From contig OZ021724.1 in assembly GCA_963978545.1 (NCBI GenBank), positions 96,021,792 through 96,085,791 on the forward strand: 64,000 nt of DNA, in the 5' to 3' direction. The translations under genes and the position numbers were made by a program. Below are positions 43,686-52,687 of the stretch, piece after piece (positions within the stretch are counted from its first letter, which is position 1; each line of letters opens with the position of its first letter). The notes under the pieces are model-generated. The model was not told where the DNA came from. It saw only the letters and a program-made list of their open reading frames with translations, and ran no database searches. The DNA comes from Linyphia triangularis. Lineage: Eukaryota > Arthropoda > Arachnida > Araneae > Linyphiidae.

Positions 43686-44330
43686 CACAGTGGGGCAGAA
43701 GGGGTGAAAACCTGGCCAAAATTCACAAGTGTATTTATTAAAACCAAATGACGATAGTAAAATTTTTAATGAGTTTATAAAAATATACTACCACCAAATT
43801 TTGGTTTTATTGAACAAATTTAACCATTTTTTGGTAAAAATTGATATTTACATTGCGATTTCTGAATTTTTTTTTCTTCTAAATTTACTTACCAAAATTT
43901 AACTTTTAATTAAAGTTTTCTGTTAAAATAAATATAATATGTACAGTCATTAAAAATATTTTTATATTTGATAGCATTTTTATTACATTTTTCAGCAATT
44001 TACAAACAATACGTAACATAATTGCTTATAAAAATTTAAAATATAGACATTAAAATCAATTTCAATGTGCACTGTTATTTTCCTTCAAGCAGATTTATAT
44101 AAATATTATACCGTAGGGTATCACTTATAAATTTCCAGTTACAGTTTTTAACAATAAAATTTGTAGATAACATTGATATTGTAATACATTTAACTCAAAA
44201 CTTCGAATTAGGAAACAAACAACAATTTGTTTTATTCAATGGCAAAATCGTGTTTGAAGTTATATCTTGGTTAAACTATATGAATAAGTAAATTAGATGT
44301 TATAGACATACTGTGTCCACATTTATATAG

Positions 44331-44334
44331 GCAT
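44331..44334 (+). other. Target-site duplication GCAT, left
   Basis: GCAT directly precedes the 5-prime LTR and is repeated at 50302-50305 directly after the 3-prime LTR: a 4-bp duplication, in the 4-6 bp range of LTR retrotransposons. Confidence 0.85.
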
Positions 44335-44565
44335 TGTAAAGATTTATCTAAGCGAGTGGCAACAGCCGAAGTCTGTAAAGATTTATCTAAGCGAGTGGCA
44401 ACAGCCGAAGTGTTACCCGGAGAACGAGACCAGAGAAGAACAAGATTTTTGGCATGAAAAAAATATGATAGTCTCAATAATATTAAATTTAAACAACTTC
44501 TTTAAAAAAATTAATAAAAGCGCTACCTTTGAAATTCGTCGTCGTTATTTCGAGAAATCGTCACA
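44335..44565 (+). repeat. 5-prime LTR, 231 bp
   Basis: TGTAAAGATT...CGTCACA. The first 39 bp (44335-44373) are tandemly duplicated (44374-44411, the last base differing because the next text begins GTT). The identical duplication is in the 3-prime LTR. It contains AT-rich candidate promoter text (AATAATATTAAATTTAAAC near 44478) and AATAAA-like AATAAAAG near 44512. Confidence 0.95.
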
Positions 44566-45409
44566 GTCTAAATTGGTGGCAAGCGTTGGAATCCGAACTG
44601 GTGAAGAAATTCAGTGCCGAAGAATATTCGAATTTAACAAGACAGACAGCCATTTTGAAGTAACGGAAGAAAAGTGATCTTGGGTTATGTATCCTTTCCT
44701 TGCCGTTGGTTCAGTGCTTAATTATTTTAGGTTATAAGGAATTATTAAAACAAAAAAGTCTTTTTTGCAAAAATATATTTTGTTTAAAGTTTAAGTTTTA
44801 CTGTGACTTACTTATCAATATATAGAATTCTTTTATATCTGTACTAGAAATCACTGTAATGTTATTGAATGCTATGCTGGTTGTTTAAATTTGTTATGGA
44901 ATTAATTTAGGAATATTATTTGAGAAGTTGTATAAATGAAACTTTAGCTTGGCGATATTTTGAGTTTGCTGGTATTTTCTTTTTGTGTATTGATAGAACT
45001 TTTGTTGGCGATAAATTGGGTTTATTAGTCTTTGATTTGTTTCACTTTATAGAATATGAGTGAAATAGGTTTTTTTTTAATTTTGTCGAACACGAAGTAA
45101 AATTTGAAACGTTAGTTCGAAAAGTATGGTTTCTGTGGTAGTATTTTGAGAAGTTATGTGTATACTTCTGTAATCGTCTGAACAAAAGTTTTCATCATAT
45201 TATTGGAATATTGTATTTGAGTGAATTCAAGAATATCGTTTGAAATTTAAAGTTCATATTATTGAAATATTAAGTTTGCAGTTTGGAATTAAATTTGAAG
45301 TTTAGAATTTTAGTTTTAAGTGGCGTTGGTTTTCTTTTTTTAAAAAAAAAAAAAAAAAAAAAAGAGAATTAACGATTGGCATTTTGATTGATTTCCCTTG
45401 TGAAAGAAA
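44566..45409 (+). other. Untranslated leader of the retrotransposon
   Basis: About 840 bp between the 5-prime LTR and the gag start, with no long frame; an A run of about 22 lies at 45343-45364, near the gag start. A 70-codon frame at 44465-44677 straddles the LTR edge and is not convincing. Confidence 0.6.
44574..44591 (+). promoter_or_regulatory. Putative primer-binding site
   Basis: TGGTGGCAAGCGTTGGAA starts 8 bp after the 5-prime LTR and begins with TGG, complementary to a tRNA CCA end. The tRNA is not identified, and the gap from the LTR is slightly longer than usual. Confidence 0.5.
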
Positions 45410-46603
45410 ATGAGTTATTTAGGGAAAGGTAAGAAGCAAGATTTGCTTCAAATATGTGAGGAATTGGGCGAAGAGGTGGATGCTAAAACTAAAATACCGG
45501 AGATTAAGCGAATAATTTTAGGAAGTGAATATTATAATGAGGAGGAGGTTAGGTTGATATTTGATCGCGTGATTGAAGAAAGACTGAGAAAAGAAGGAAG
45601 AGAAAGGGAAGAAAGAGAAATGGAAAGAGAAAGGGAAGAAAGAGAAATGGAAAGAGAAAGGGAAGATAATTTGGTACGGGAAATGAGACAGCATGAGTTA
45701 GAATTAAAAAAGCTAGAAATTTCCCAAACTGAATCATTACCTCGAACAAACCATGTATCTGAAAACGGAGTTCCCAGGATTCAATTGACGCATATAATGC
45801 CTAAATTTGAAGAAAAGAGGGATGAAATGGGGTTATATTTAATTAACTTCGAAAGAAAGGCAGAAATGGCCAAAGTTCCAAAAAGAGATTGGACTGCTTA
45901 TCTGTTGGGTGTACTTCCTGCAGAAGTTTCAAACATGCTGGCTAGAGAATCGCCTGAAAACGCAAATGACTATGAACATGTGAAAACTCTTCTTCTGAAA
46001 AGGTATAAAATGAACAGCGAAAAATTGAAGCAGTGTTTCTACAGACACCAGAAAACGCCAGATAAAAATTGGAGAAACTATTACCACGAGCTGCGGAGTT
46101 ATTTTACCGAATGGATTGAAGATATGAAAGTTGAAACTTTTGAGCAACTGAAAGATCTGATTATTGCTGAACAAGTAAAATTTCGTGTGCCTCCAGAAAT
46201 CAGAGAACACTTTTTAGACAATTGGATTAATATTAAAGATCCAGAGTATTTAGCAGAGAAATTGGATGACTATGAAAGCGTCAGAGACAGTTTCAAAAGA
46301 AAAGAAAAGCCACCTAGAAATAATTCCAAACCTCAGGAAGGACAATACCCTAAGGACAAATTTAATTTCAAGAGAAATGCTCCGTGGAAGGAAGATAAAT
46401 ACGATGAAGGTGAAAGAGAGAAAAGATTTGAGAGGAGGAAGCAGCCTAGATGTTACGAGTGCGGATCTACCTCGCATTTAAGACCTAACTGTGATAAACT
46501 CAAGAAAAGCGTTGAAACAGTAGCTGCTAACTTGGTTCCGAAAGAAAATTTTAAAGATGTTCTTGAACCATATATCAGTCAAGGAAAAATAAATGGCATA
46601 TAA
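45410..46603 (+). CDS. gag: Gag polyprotein with SCAN-like capsid region and CCHC knuckle
   Basis: 397 codons from ATG at 45410 to TAA at 46601. Gag packages the element RNA into cytoplasmic particles. Residues about 55-105 form a highly charged Glu/Arg segment with a short internal repeat (EREREEREM), likely a coiled coil. Residues about 125-290 are capsid-like. Within them, about 204-292 (QCFYRHQKTPDKNWRNYYHE to AEKLDDYESVRD) look like a SCAN domain, which is known to derive from Gmr1-like gag. A single zinc knuckle CYECGSTSHLRPNC (C-x2-C-x4-H-x4-C) lies at about residues 348-361. The protease frame follows in the same phase after one stop codon, so a Gag-Pro product would need stop readthrough or the stop is a mutation. 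Confidence 0.93.
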   Translation: MSYLGKGKKQDLLQICEELGEEVDAKTKIPEIKRIILGSEYYNEEEVRLIFDRVIEERLRKEGREREEREMEREREEREMEREREDNLVREMRQHELELKKLEISQTESLPRTNHVSENGVPRIQLTHIMPKFEEKRDEMGLYLINFERKAEMAKVPKRDWTAYLLGVLPAEVSNMLARESPENANDYEHVKTLLLKRYKMNSEKLKQCFYRHQKTPDKNWRNYYHELRSYFTEWIEDMKVETFEQLKDLIIAEQVKFRVPPEIREHFLDNWINIKDPEYLAEKLDDYESVRDSFKRKEKPPRNNSKPQEGQYPKDKFNFKRNAPWKEDKYDEGEREKRFERRKQPRCYECGSTSHLRPNCDKLKKSVETVAANLVPKENFKDVLEPYISQGKINGI

Positions 46604-47080
46604 ATGCCGATACTTCGTGATTCCGGAGCATCAATTGACCTGATCTGCAGAAAGTATGTAAAACCCTCAATGTTAACTACAGAAACGGTATGGATTAAAA
46701 CCCCATTAGAAGAAAGCCCCATTTGTCTGCCTTTAGCTGAGGTTGAGATAGACTGCGCTTATGGGCACATTGTGACAATAGCAGCTGTCATCAGAGATTC
46801 TTTAGATCAAGGAAGGTACCTATTAGGAAACAGAACAATGGAATTATTTACTGAAGTTAACCAGAATAAAAATTTCGGAATGGATACAATTAATGTCATA
46901 CAAACTCGATCTTCCAGTAAGAAGATGGTAGAATCAGAGATGCCAAATTCGGAACCAGAAGCAAGCGATTCAAGGGAAAATGAACAATTTGGAAAAGAAA
47001 TTGGTAATGATAATATTTTACCGGTGGCAGATCTTTCAAGTGCAGAATTGGAACTTATGAAATTAACCCCAGAATTTTAG
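46604..47080 (+). CDS. pol: Retroviral-type aspartic protease segment of pol
   Basis: 158 codons open in the same frame as gag, directly after its TAA; the ATG at 46604 may be incidental. Residues about 5-10 read RDSGAS, the D-S/T-G catalytic loop of retropepsins, which dimerise and cleave Gag and Pol. About 85 residues later comes RYLLGNRTMEL, in the place of the family C-terminal strand. The last third (PNSEPEASDSRENEQFG) is a linker. The frame ends at TAG 47078; the integrase frame is open one phase back (-1) from about 47074, so the two are joined by a frameshift or broken by a one-base loss. Confidence 0.85.
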   Translation: MPILRDSGASIDLICRKYVKPSMLTTETVWIKTPLEESPICLPLAEVEIDCAYGHIVTIAAVIRDSLDQGRYLLGNRTMELFTEVNQNKNFGMDTINVIQTRSSSKKMVESEMPNSEPEASDSRENEQFGKEIGNDNILPVADLSSAELELMKLTPEF

Positions 47081-47088
47081 ACGCTCAA

Positions 47089-49404
47089 TTGCAAAGTGAG
47101 GATCTGAAGCCCCTATTCAAAGAAGCAAAACATGACACAGACCCTGAAAAGCATAGGTATCTGACAAAAAATCAAAAGCTGTTTTTCGTGAAGAAAGATA
47201 AAAAAGGAACAGAACGACTTTTGCTTGTGGTGCCGAAGAAGTACCGAAAACAGATTATGGAATTCTGCCATGAAAGAACGGCATCTCATCTGGGAATAGC
47301 GAAGACTAAAGATGCTTTATTTAAAACGTTCTACTGGCCAAACTGTTACAAAGAGGTCGAAACTTTTGTGAAATCATGTGATCTATGTCAAAGGGTAGGA
47401 AACCCACAAGATAAGAAGAAGGCACCACTCAAGATAGTTCCAGTTATTACTGAAATCTTTTCAAAAATAAATGTTGATGCTGTGGGACCTTTACCTCAAA
47501 CCCCATCAGGGAATCAATACCTCATTACTGCATTGTGCATGTCTTCAAAATATCCCGATGCAGTCCCTGTGGAAAATCTGAAATCGACCACAGTAATTGA
47601 CGCCCTACTCCAGATTTTCAGCCGAATGGGCTTCCCAAAAGAACTACAGACTGATCAAGGAACGTCATTTATGAGTGCACTTACTTGCGAATTTTTAGAA
47701 AGATTTGGAATTAAGGTTGTTAGAAGCTCTGTACACCATCCGCAAAGTAACCCAGTCGAAAGAATGCACAGAACTCTGAAAAGAATTCTTCGTGTCCTCT
47801 GTCTAGAATCTAGTTCCGAATGGGAAAAGATTTTGCCTCAAGCTCTGTTCGCGTTAAGGACTGTGACTCATGATAGTACAGGCTTTACACCAGCTGAGTT
47901 AGTTCACGGAAGAAATCTGAAGACTCCGCTTGTATTGCTCTATGACAAGTTAACAGAAGAACACCAAGAAGAGGATTGTGTTGTAAACTATGTGTTTAAA
48001 TTAATAAATCGTATGGAAAATTGCCAAGAATTAGCAATACGGAATATGGTAAGCGCCAAGGAAAAGCAAAAACTTTGGTATGATAAGAAAGCGGTAGAAC
48101 GGCAGTTCGAAGCGGGCGATCTCGTATTAGTTGTAGCTTCTTCAAAACCCAACAAGTTATCGGTGCAGTGGATTGGACCTGGGGAAGTAGTTCGACGGTT
48201 ATCGGATACCAACTATGTGATACGGTTTCCCGATAAGAACAAAGATCACGTTTACCATATTAATATGCTAAAGCCCTATGTTAAAAGAGTAGAACACTTA
48301 AATCTTTTAGGCCTAGAAGAAATAAAAGGCAAAAGGGAAGATGAAGAAGAGGAGATACCAGATCTTGGCCTTGCTGATAGATCTAACGGGTCAGCGTTGA
48401 ATGAACTTTTAAAGGACATAAGATCAAAATCTAAACTTTCAGGTGCACAACAGAATCAACTTGAGGAACTTTTAAACAAGTACTCTGAACTCTTTTCAAA
48501 TAAACCTGGTTGTACAGATCTGGCTGAACATGATATCGAGTTGGAAGTAGAAAAGCCAATTATCGCAAAGCCATATCGAATGTCTCCAAGACAAACAGAA
48601 ATTTTGAAGGCCGAAGTCAATAAAATGTTAGAACTCAAAGTAATTGAACGAGGAGATTCGGATTTTACTTCTCCTTTAATACTTGTTGAGGTTCCTGGAA
48701 AAGATCCTAGACCTTGTATTGACTATCGTCGTTTGAACAAAGTGACCAGGACACAGTATTTCCCTATACCAAATATAGAACAACTTGTAGAGAAAGTGTC
48801 ATCAGCGAAATATATCACTGTTCTCGATTTAACCCGTGGTTACTGGCAAATACCATTGAGTGAACGGGCCCAGCGATATGCTGCCTTTGTGACCAGCTTT
48901 GGTACCTTTAAGCCATTAAGGTTACCATTTGGGCTCAAGAATGCTCCTTATTATTTTAGTAGAATGATGGCTGGGTTGTTGCAAGACTGCGACGAATTTG
49001 CTGTACCTTACTTAGACGACGTTGCAATTTTTTCGAATACTTGGGAAGAGCATGTGAAACACTTAGAAGAAATTTTAATAAAGATGAAAACAGCTCATCT
49101 CCACATAAAGCCTTCGAAGTGTCAGTTTGCTCGGGAACATGTCAAGTATTTGGGCCACATAGTTGGACAAGGTGAGCGAACACCTGGAGAACTTAAAGTA
49201 CAAGCCGTTAAAGATTTCCCCAGACCCTTGAACAAAACCCAAATTAGATCATTTTTAGGTCTTGCTGGTTATTATCGCCGATATATTCCCGATTTTTCTG
49301 TAATTGCAGCACCATTAACAGATCTACTAAAAGGGAAGAAAGTTAAATCATCTGTGGATTGGAGCAGTGCTTGTGAAGATGCTTTCGAAGAATTAAAGAA
49401 TTGA
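47089..49404 (+). CDS. pol: Pol: integrase followed by reverse transcriptase
   Basis: 771 open codons; the true frame opens upstream near 47074, so the listed start is nominal. Order: H2C2 zinc finger (H-ERTASH...SCDLCQ, nt 47270-47390), DDE integrase core (D at 47476, D in QTDQGTSF at 47653, E in NPVERMHR at 47758; 34 residues between the last two, one fewer than the usual 35), GPY/F-type module (WIGPGEVVRRL...VYHINMLKPY, 48170-48285), linker, then Ty3/gypsy-type RT (PCIDYRRLNK, VLDLTRGYWQIPL, LPFGLKNAPYYFSRMM, catalytic YLDD at 49009-49020, SFLGLAGYYRRYI). Integrase inserts the cDNA; RT makes it. Integrase before RT is the unusual Gmr1-like arrangement. It ends in an in-frame TGA. Confidence 0.95.
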   Translation: MQSEDLKPLFKEAKHDTDPEKHRYLTKNQKLFFVKKDKKGTERLLLVVPKKYRKQIMEFCHERTASHLGIAKTKDALFKTFYWPNCYKEVETFVKSCDLCQRVGNPQDKKKAPLKIVPVITEIFSKINVDAVGPLPQTPSGNQYLITALCMSSKYPDAVPVENLKSTTVIDALLQIFSRMGFPKELQTDQGTSFMSALTCEFLERFGIKVVRSSVHHPQSNPVERMHRTLKRILRVLCLESSSEWEKILPQALFALRTVTHDSTGFTPAELVHGRNLKTPLVLLYDKLTEEHQEEDCVVNYVFKLINRMENCQELAIRNMVSAKEKQKLWYDKKAVERQFEAGDLVLVVASSKPNKLSVQWIGPGEVVRRLSDTNYVIRFPDKNKDHVYHINMLKPYVKRVEHLNLLGLEEIKGKREDEEEEIPDLGLADRSNGSALNELLKDIRSKSKLSGAQQNQLEELLNKYSELFSNKPGCTDLAEHDIELEVEKPIIAKPYRMSPRQTEILKAEVNKMLELKVIERGDSDFTSPLILVEVPGKDPRPCIDYRRLNKVTRTQYFPIPNIEQLVEKVSSAKYITVLDLTRGYWQIPLSERAQRYAAFVTSFGTFKPLRLPFGLKNAPYYFSRMMAGLLQDCDEFAVPYLDDVAIFSNTWEEHVKHLEEILIKMKTAHLHIKPSKCQFAREHVKYLGHIVGQGERTPGELKVQAVKDFPRPLNKTQIRSFLGLAGYYRRYIPDFSVIAAPLTDLLKGKKVKSSVDWSSACEDAFEELKN

Positions 49405-49821
49405 CTTTCGGAAAAGCCAGTATTATTTAGCCCCGATTTCACCATTCCATTTGTCATTCAATGTGATGCTTCGAACCTTGGACTAGGCGTGGTGTTGTCT
49501 CAGGTGAACCAAGATGGTGAAGAACATCCTATTATGTACTTGAGTCGGAAATTTTCTCCAGCAGAACAAAAATATAGTACCACTGAGAGGGAATGTGCTG
49601 CCATTGTTTATGCAATTCAGAAATTACGATGTTATCTTGATGGGCAGCTAAAGTTCATCATTCAAACAGATCATAATCCGCTGGTCTGGTTAGAGAAAAA
49701 TACAGGGACTAATCCGCGTCTGTTGAGATGGGCCCTCACATTACAACCATTCAATTATGAAGTTGTCCATCGTAAGGGAAGTCTCCATCGAAATGCCGAT
49801 ACCCTGAGTAGAGTTCCTTAA
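49405..49821 (+). CDS. pol: Pol: RNase H domain after an in-frame stop
   Basis: The same frame continues after the TGA at 49402-49404 for 138 codons to a TAA. The RNase H signatures are QCDASNLGLGVVL (first Asp), STTERECAAIVYAIQKL (Glu), IIQTDHNPLVWL (Asp) and HRNADTLSR (last Asp). The domain removes RNA from the RNA-DNA hybrid and makes the polypurine primer. RT and RNase H are normally one chain, so the TGA most simply reflects a single-base nonsense change in this copy. Only about 235 bp of non-coding DNA separates it from the polypurine tract, so there is no room for an envelope gene. Confidence 0.92.
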   Translation, partial: LSEKPVLFSPDFTIPFVIQCDASNLGLGVVLSQVNQDGEEHPIMYLSRKFSPAEQKYSTTERECAAIVYAIQKLRCYLDGQLKFIIQTDHNPLVWLEKNTGTNPRLLRWALTLQPFNYEVVHRKGSLHRNADTLSRVP

Positions 49822-50056
49822 ACATTGATGTAAGACATTGACTTTGTACATATTTTTATTTATTCTTCTTCTTAGAACCTTAATATTATGGGTAGGCTTA
49901 TTTATTTAAACTTGTAATACTCTACTTAAATATTATAATTTGGCAGTAAAATACTAATTTAAATTAGTGCACTGAATCTAACTGGCGGTATGAACTCTTA
50001 AGACTGAAAGACTTTAAATTCTAAGACTTTTTCTCTTCAATAAAAAGTCTTCTCTT

Positions 50057-50068
50057 AGAGGGGAGGAG
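50057..50068 (+). promoter_or_regulatory. Polypurine tract (plus-strand primer)
   Basis: AGAGGGGAGGAG lies two bases (TC) before the 3-prime LTR, the expected place for the plus-strand primer of reverse transcription. Confidence 0.85.
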
Positions 50069-50070
50069 TC

Positions 50071-50301
50071 TGTAAAGATTTATCTAAGCGAGTGGCAACA
50101 GCCGAAGTCTGTAAAGATTTATCTAAGCGAGTGGCAACAGCCGAAGTGTTACCCGGAGAACGAGACCAGAGAAGAACAAGATTTTTGGCATGAAAAAAAT
50201 ATGATAGTCTCAATAATATTAAATTTAAACAACTTCTTTAAAAAAATTAATAAAAGCGCTACCTTTGAAATTCGTCGTCGTTATTTCGAGAAATCGTCAC
50301 A
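50071..50301 (+). repeat. 3-prime LTR, 231 bp
   Basis: Same length as the 5-prime LTR and, read base by base, no difference was seen, including the internal 39-bp duplication. Followed by the GCAT target duplication (50302-50305). Identity of the two LTRs indicates a recent insertion. Confidence 0.95.
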
Positions 50302-50305
50302 GCAT

Positions 50306-51746
50306 ACTGTGTCACACATGTCATTTCTAAACTTCTCTTTGATGGATTTCTTGTTTTCATGAAACTTCTTTTTGTCCTCTCCCTGACGAACCTGCCATTT
50401 ACAGATTCTGCCATTGCAGATATTCAATCTGTAAGATATGTGAAGTAAGCATTCGAAAAATCTAATTCAAGCATGAAGTGGTGATAGACCAAATCGGAAT
50501 GTGTCTAAATCAACTTCTTGTTTTATAACTTTCGAATATTTGTTATAAACTGTTTTAAAGTTAATCCACAAACATAGCACCTCTGTTGTGAAGCAGCAGA
50601 TGTGACAGCATTGCAAACTTTTCCATTGACCATTGTGAATAAAACTGTATGAGAAATATTAATATTTGCATTGTTAGCTATTACTACGGTTAGAACAAGG
50701 TTTTTAATTTGATTTTCGATGTGATCTACAAATTTTTGCGTCGTTTCCTCCGATTCAGGAACAAATTGCAACAGTATTGGGCGACAGAAGAGAGGAGATG
50801 CTGGTCAATGATTTTTCCGTATGACAGTTTTTATATCATCCTCATTTTCAAAAAACATTTGGAGTGGAACACATGACACAAGAAAGATATACGAGTCCGA
50901 CGAACTACTGGATAAAAACCTCTGCTTATATTCACTTTGGACTGAACTTATGTCACAACCCCATTTGGTTAAAAGTTTCGCTTTATGCAATTGCTCATTT
51001 GAATATTTTTGAACATCACATAGTTTACTTTCGATAATGCGTCCAGCTGTGTGATCCTGTAAAGATTGAACAGCAACTTCTACTTTCAACTCGTCGCATT
51101 GTAAGGAACTATTTTCTGGATAACAGCTTTTCTTTGCTCTTTGTATGGTTTTGTAAAAAGGAAAAGTGTTTTTAAAGTGACTTCGAATTATATTATATTG
51201 ATGTCGGGATAATTTTGTTTCAAAAATCACCGACAATGCTACGTCCACTGAAACTTGACCACCGACTTATTTTTCACTTTCTGAAAATGATTTAATATAT
51301 TTTGATGTTCTTGATGGGGAAGTAAATGTGACATCTTTAACGAGTTTGTACTCATCTATTCTTCCACTAGCTCTCAGATTCATCTGTGCTGCATAGGCTA
51401 ATGCTTCTGGTGTTGTTTCTGAATGTATAAGTTCCATTTTTCAGCGTTCTTTCGCTGCTTTCCAAAAAGTCTGAAGATGGTCGACCTAATCTTTTATTTA
51501 AATACGATGGGAAGTAAATACTTTCATTAAGCCATTCTTCATTTTTATTTTCAAAAGTCCTTCTGGTTCTATTGCTGGCTTTCCATTTTTTCTTATAAGA
51601 GGGTTCAAAAATTGTTTCGAAATATCTTGGATTTGAGATGAATATTCATGCGGACAGTTCGTATTTTTTTGTATTTCAAGTTCTAGGTTTTTTACTTTAG
51701 TTTTAAAGCACATAGAAGCGGGCATGTTGGATATTATATCAAACAA
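50306..51746 (-). pseudogene. RAG1/Transib-like transposase pseudogene
   Basis: Read on the minus strand from 51746 down, pieces in shifting frames follow one protein. In order: an N-terminal part with YFPSYLNKRLGRPSSDFLES; EALAYAAQMNLRASGRIDEY; LSVIFETKLSRHQYNIIRSH; the motif LLTKWGCDISSVQSEYKQRF, whose GCD matches the first catalytic Asp region of RAG1/Transib; a CRP-containing stretch; VNGKVCNAVTSAASQQRCYV then CGL, a C-x2-C zinc site; and FRFGLSPLHA, then IRFFECLLHISYRLNI. In-frame stops lie near 51287, 50811 and 50455, and frames shift near 51520 and 51420, so it is dead. The C-terminus is cut off by the retrotransposon; any remainder lies left of 44331. Family assignment is supported independently by the element ends. 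Confidence 0.8.
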
Positions 51747-52687
51747 CTTCCTCCTTCTTATAAATTTATAATTTTCTTCTGAACCTTAAAAAAAAACCTA
51801 CTTTATAAATCTACGGGATTTTTAAAATTTTATAAATAATATTCTTAAGTTGATTGCATTTAATGTTTTGAACTTATTGGTATGCTAAAAAGCCTAATTT
51901 TTGTTATAGATTTATACACAGTGCACACAACTATTCAAATGTAAAATCGTAGTAAGTAAATTGAATTGAAATAATAGTTTAATTAAATATTAATAAATAG
52001 GAGTTCAACTTTACATATTTCAATAACTATTAACATAAAAATAATTATATTATGTTCATGGAATTTGTTACAGAGCGCCTAACTAGTTATTTAAATTATA
52101 TCTTTAATGTAGTTATTAATAAGTGGAGTTATTTGCGTTTTATTTGGAACAGATTTACTGTCAAATCGGCAAGTTGCGGCAAGATGTGTAAAAAGTTTCT
52201 AATAAACAATTAAATGCTCTTTCAAACTGTATAAAAAGTTGGATGACCCAAGATGACCTTATCAAACTTTTTTACTAATATAGGTATAAGGTCATAAAAA
52301 ATGCAGTAATTTTTTAAGGTGCATTTTCAAAAATAAATAAAAAATATTAAAATTAATCCAAAAATTAAGAAAAAATATGTTATGCTCTACTAACCACTTG
52401 CTATAGGCTCCATGATAAAGTTTTACTTCTTGGATAAAAACAAGAGCTGAAGATGGGTCTGGAAAAAGCAGTCGGTTTGATGAAAATATGCCCTTTACTG
52501 AAAACGTTTCTATAAGTTCCATCTCTCACCCATAACAACTGCGCCGAAAAACTCATAAAGCAGCTGAAAAGGGTGGAACCAGATGCTCAAGATACTTATA
52601 AACAAAACCCTGTGGTTTAAATTGGCAAATTAAAAAAATATTTTTTTTGACTTTTGGCCAGCTTTTTCGCCATTCTGCCCCACTGTG

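Larger units (their letters stand above)
44335..50301 (+). mobile_element. Gmr1-like Ty3/gypsy LTR retrotransposon, 5967 bp
   Basis: Two 231-bp LTRs (44335-44565, 50071-50301), starting TG and ending CA, that I read as identical, flanked by GCAT. Internal order: leader, gag (45410), protease (46604), integrase then reverse transcriptase (47089-49404), RNase H (49405-49821), polypurine tract (50057). The RT and integrase are Ty3/gypsy-like (GPY/F-type module after integrase), yet integrase precedes RT, as in Ty1/copia. Gag has a SCAN-like capsid part. Both are traits of Gmr1-like elements. There is no env-like frame. Coding breaks: in-frame TAA at 46601, a shift of frame near 47078, in-frame TGA at 49402. 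It sits inside the Transib element. Confidence 0.95.
43686..52687 (-). mobile_element. Transib DNA transposon, interrupted by an LTR retrotransposon
   Basis: Both ends are CACAGTGGGGCAGAA reading inward (43686-43700; reverse complement at 52673-52687), and similarity continues to CTGGCCAAAA for about 40 bp. A perfect 5-bp target duplication CGGCA flanks the element (43681-43685, 52688-52692). Ends starting CACARTG, 5-bp GC-rich targets and a RAG1-related transposase are established hallmarks of Transib, whose ends resemble V(D)J recombination signal heptamers. Removing the retrotransposon and its GCAT duplication (5971 bp) leaves about 3.0 kb, a normal Transib size. The transposase frame is decayed. 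A region of 1 kb beyond the transposase start (51747-52640) is non-coding. Confidence 0.88.

Noticed and set aside
45549..45749. Minus-strand frames inside gag and pol (also 45929-46210, 46250-46477, 47988-48212)
   Set aside because: Antisense shadows of the coding strand of the retrotransposon.
49822..50056. Possible env-like gene after RNase H
   Set aside because: Only about 235 bp and no open frame; the element is not an envelope-bearing type.
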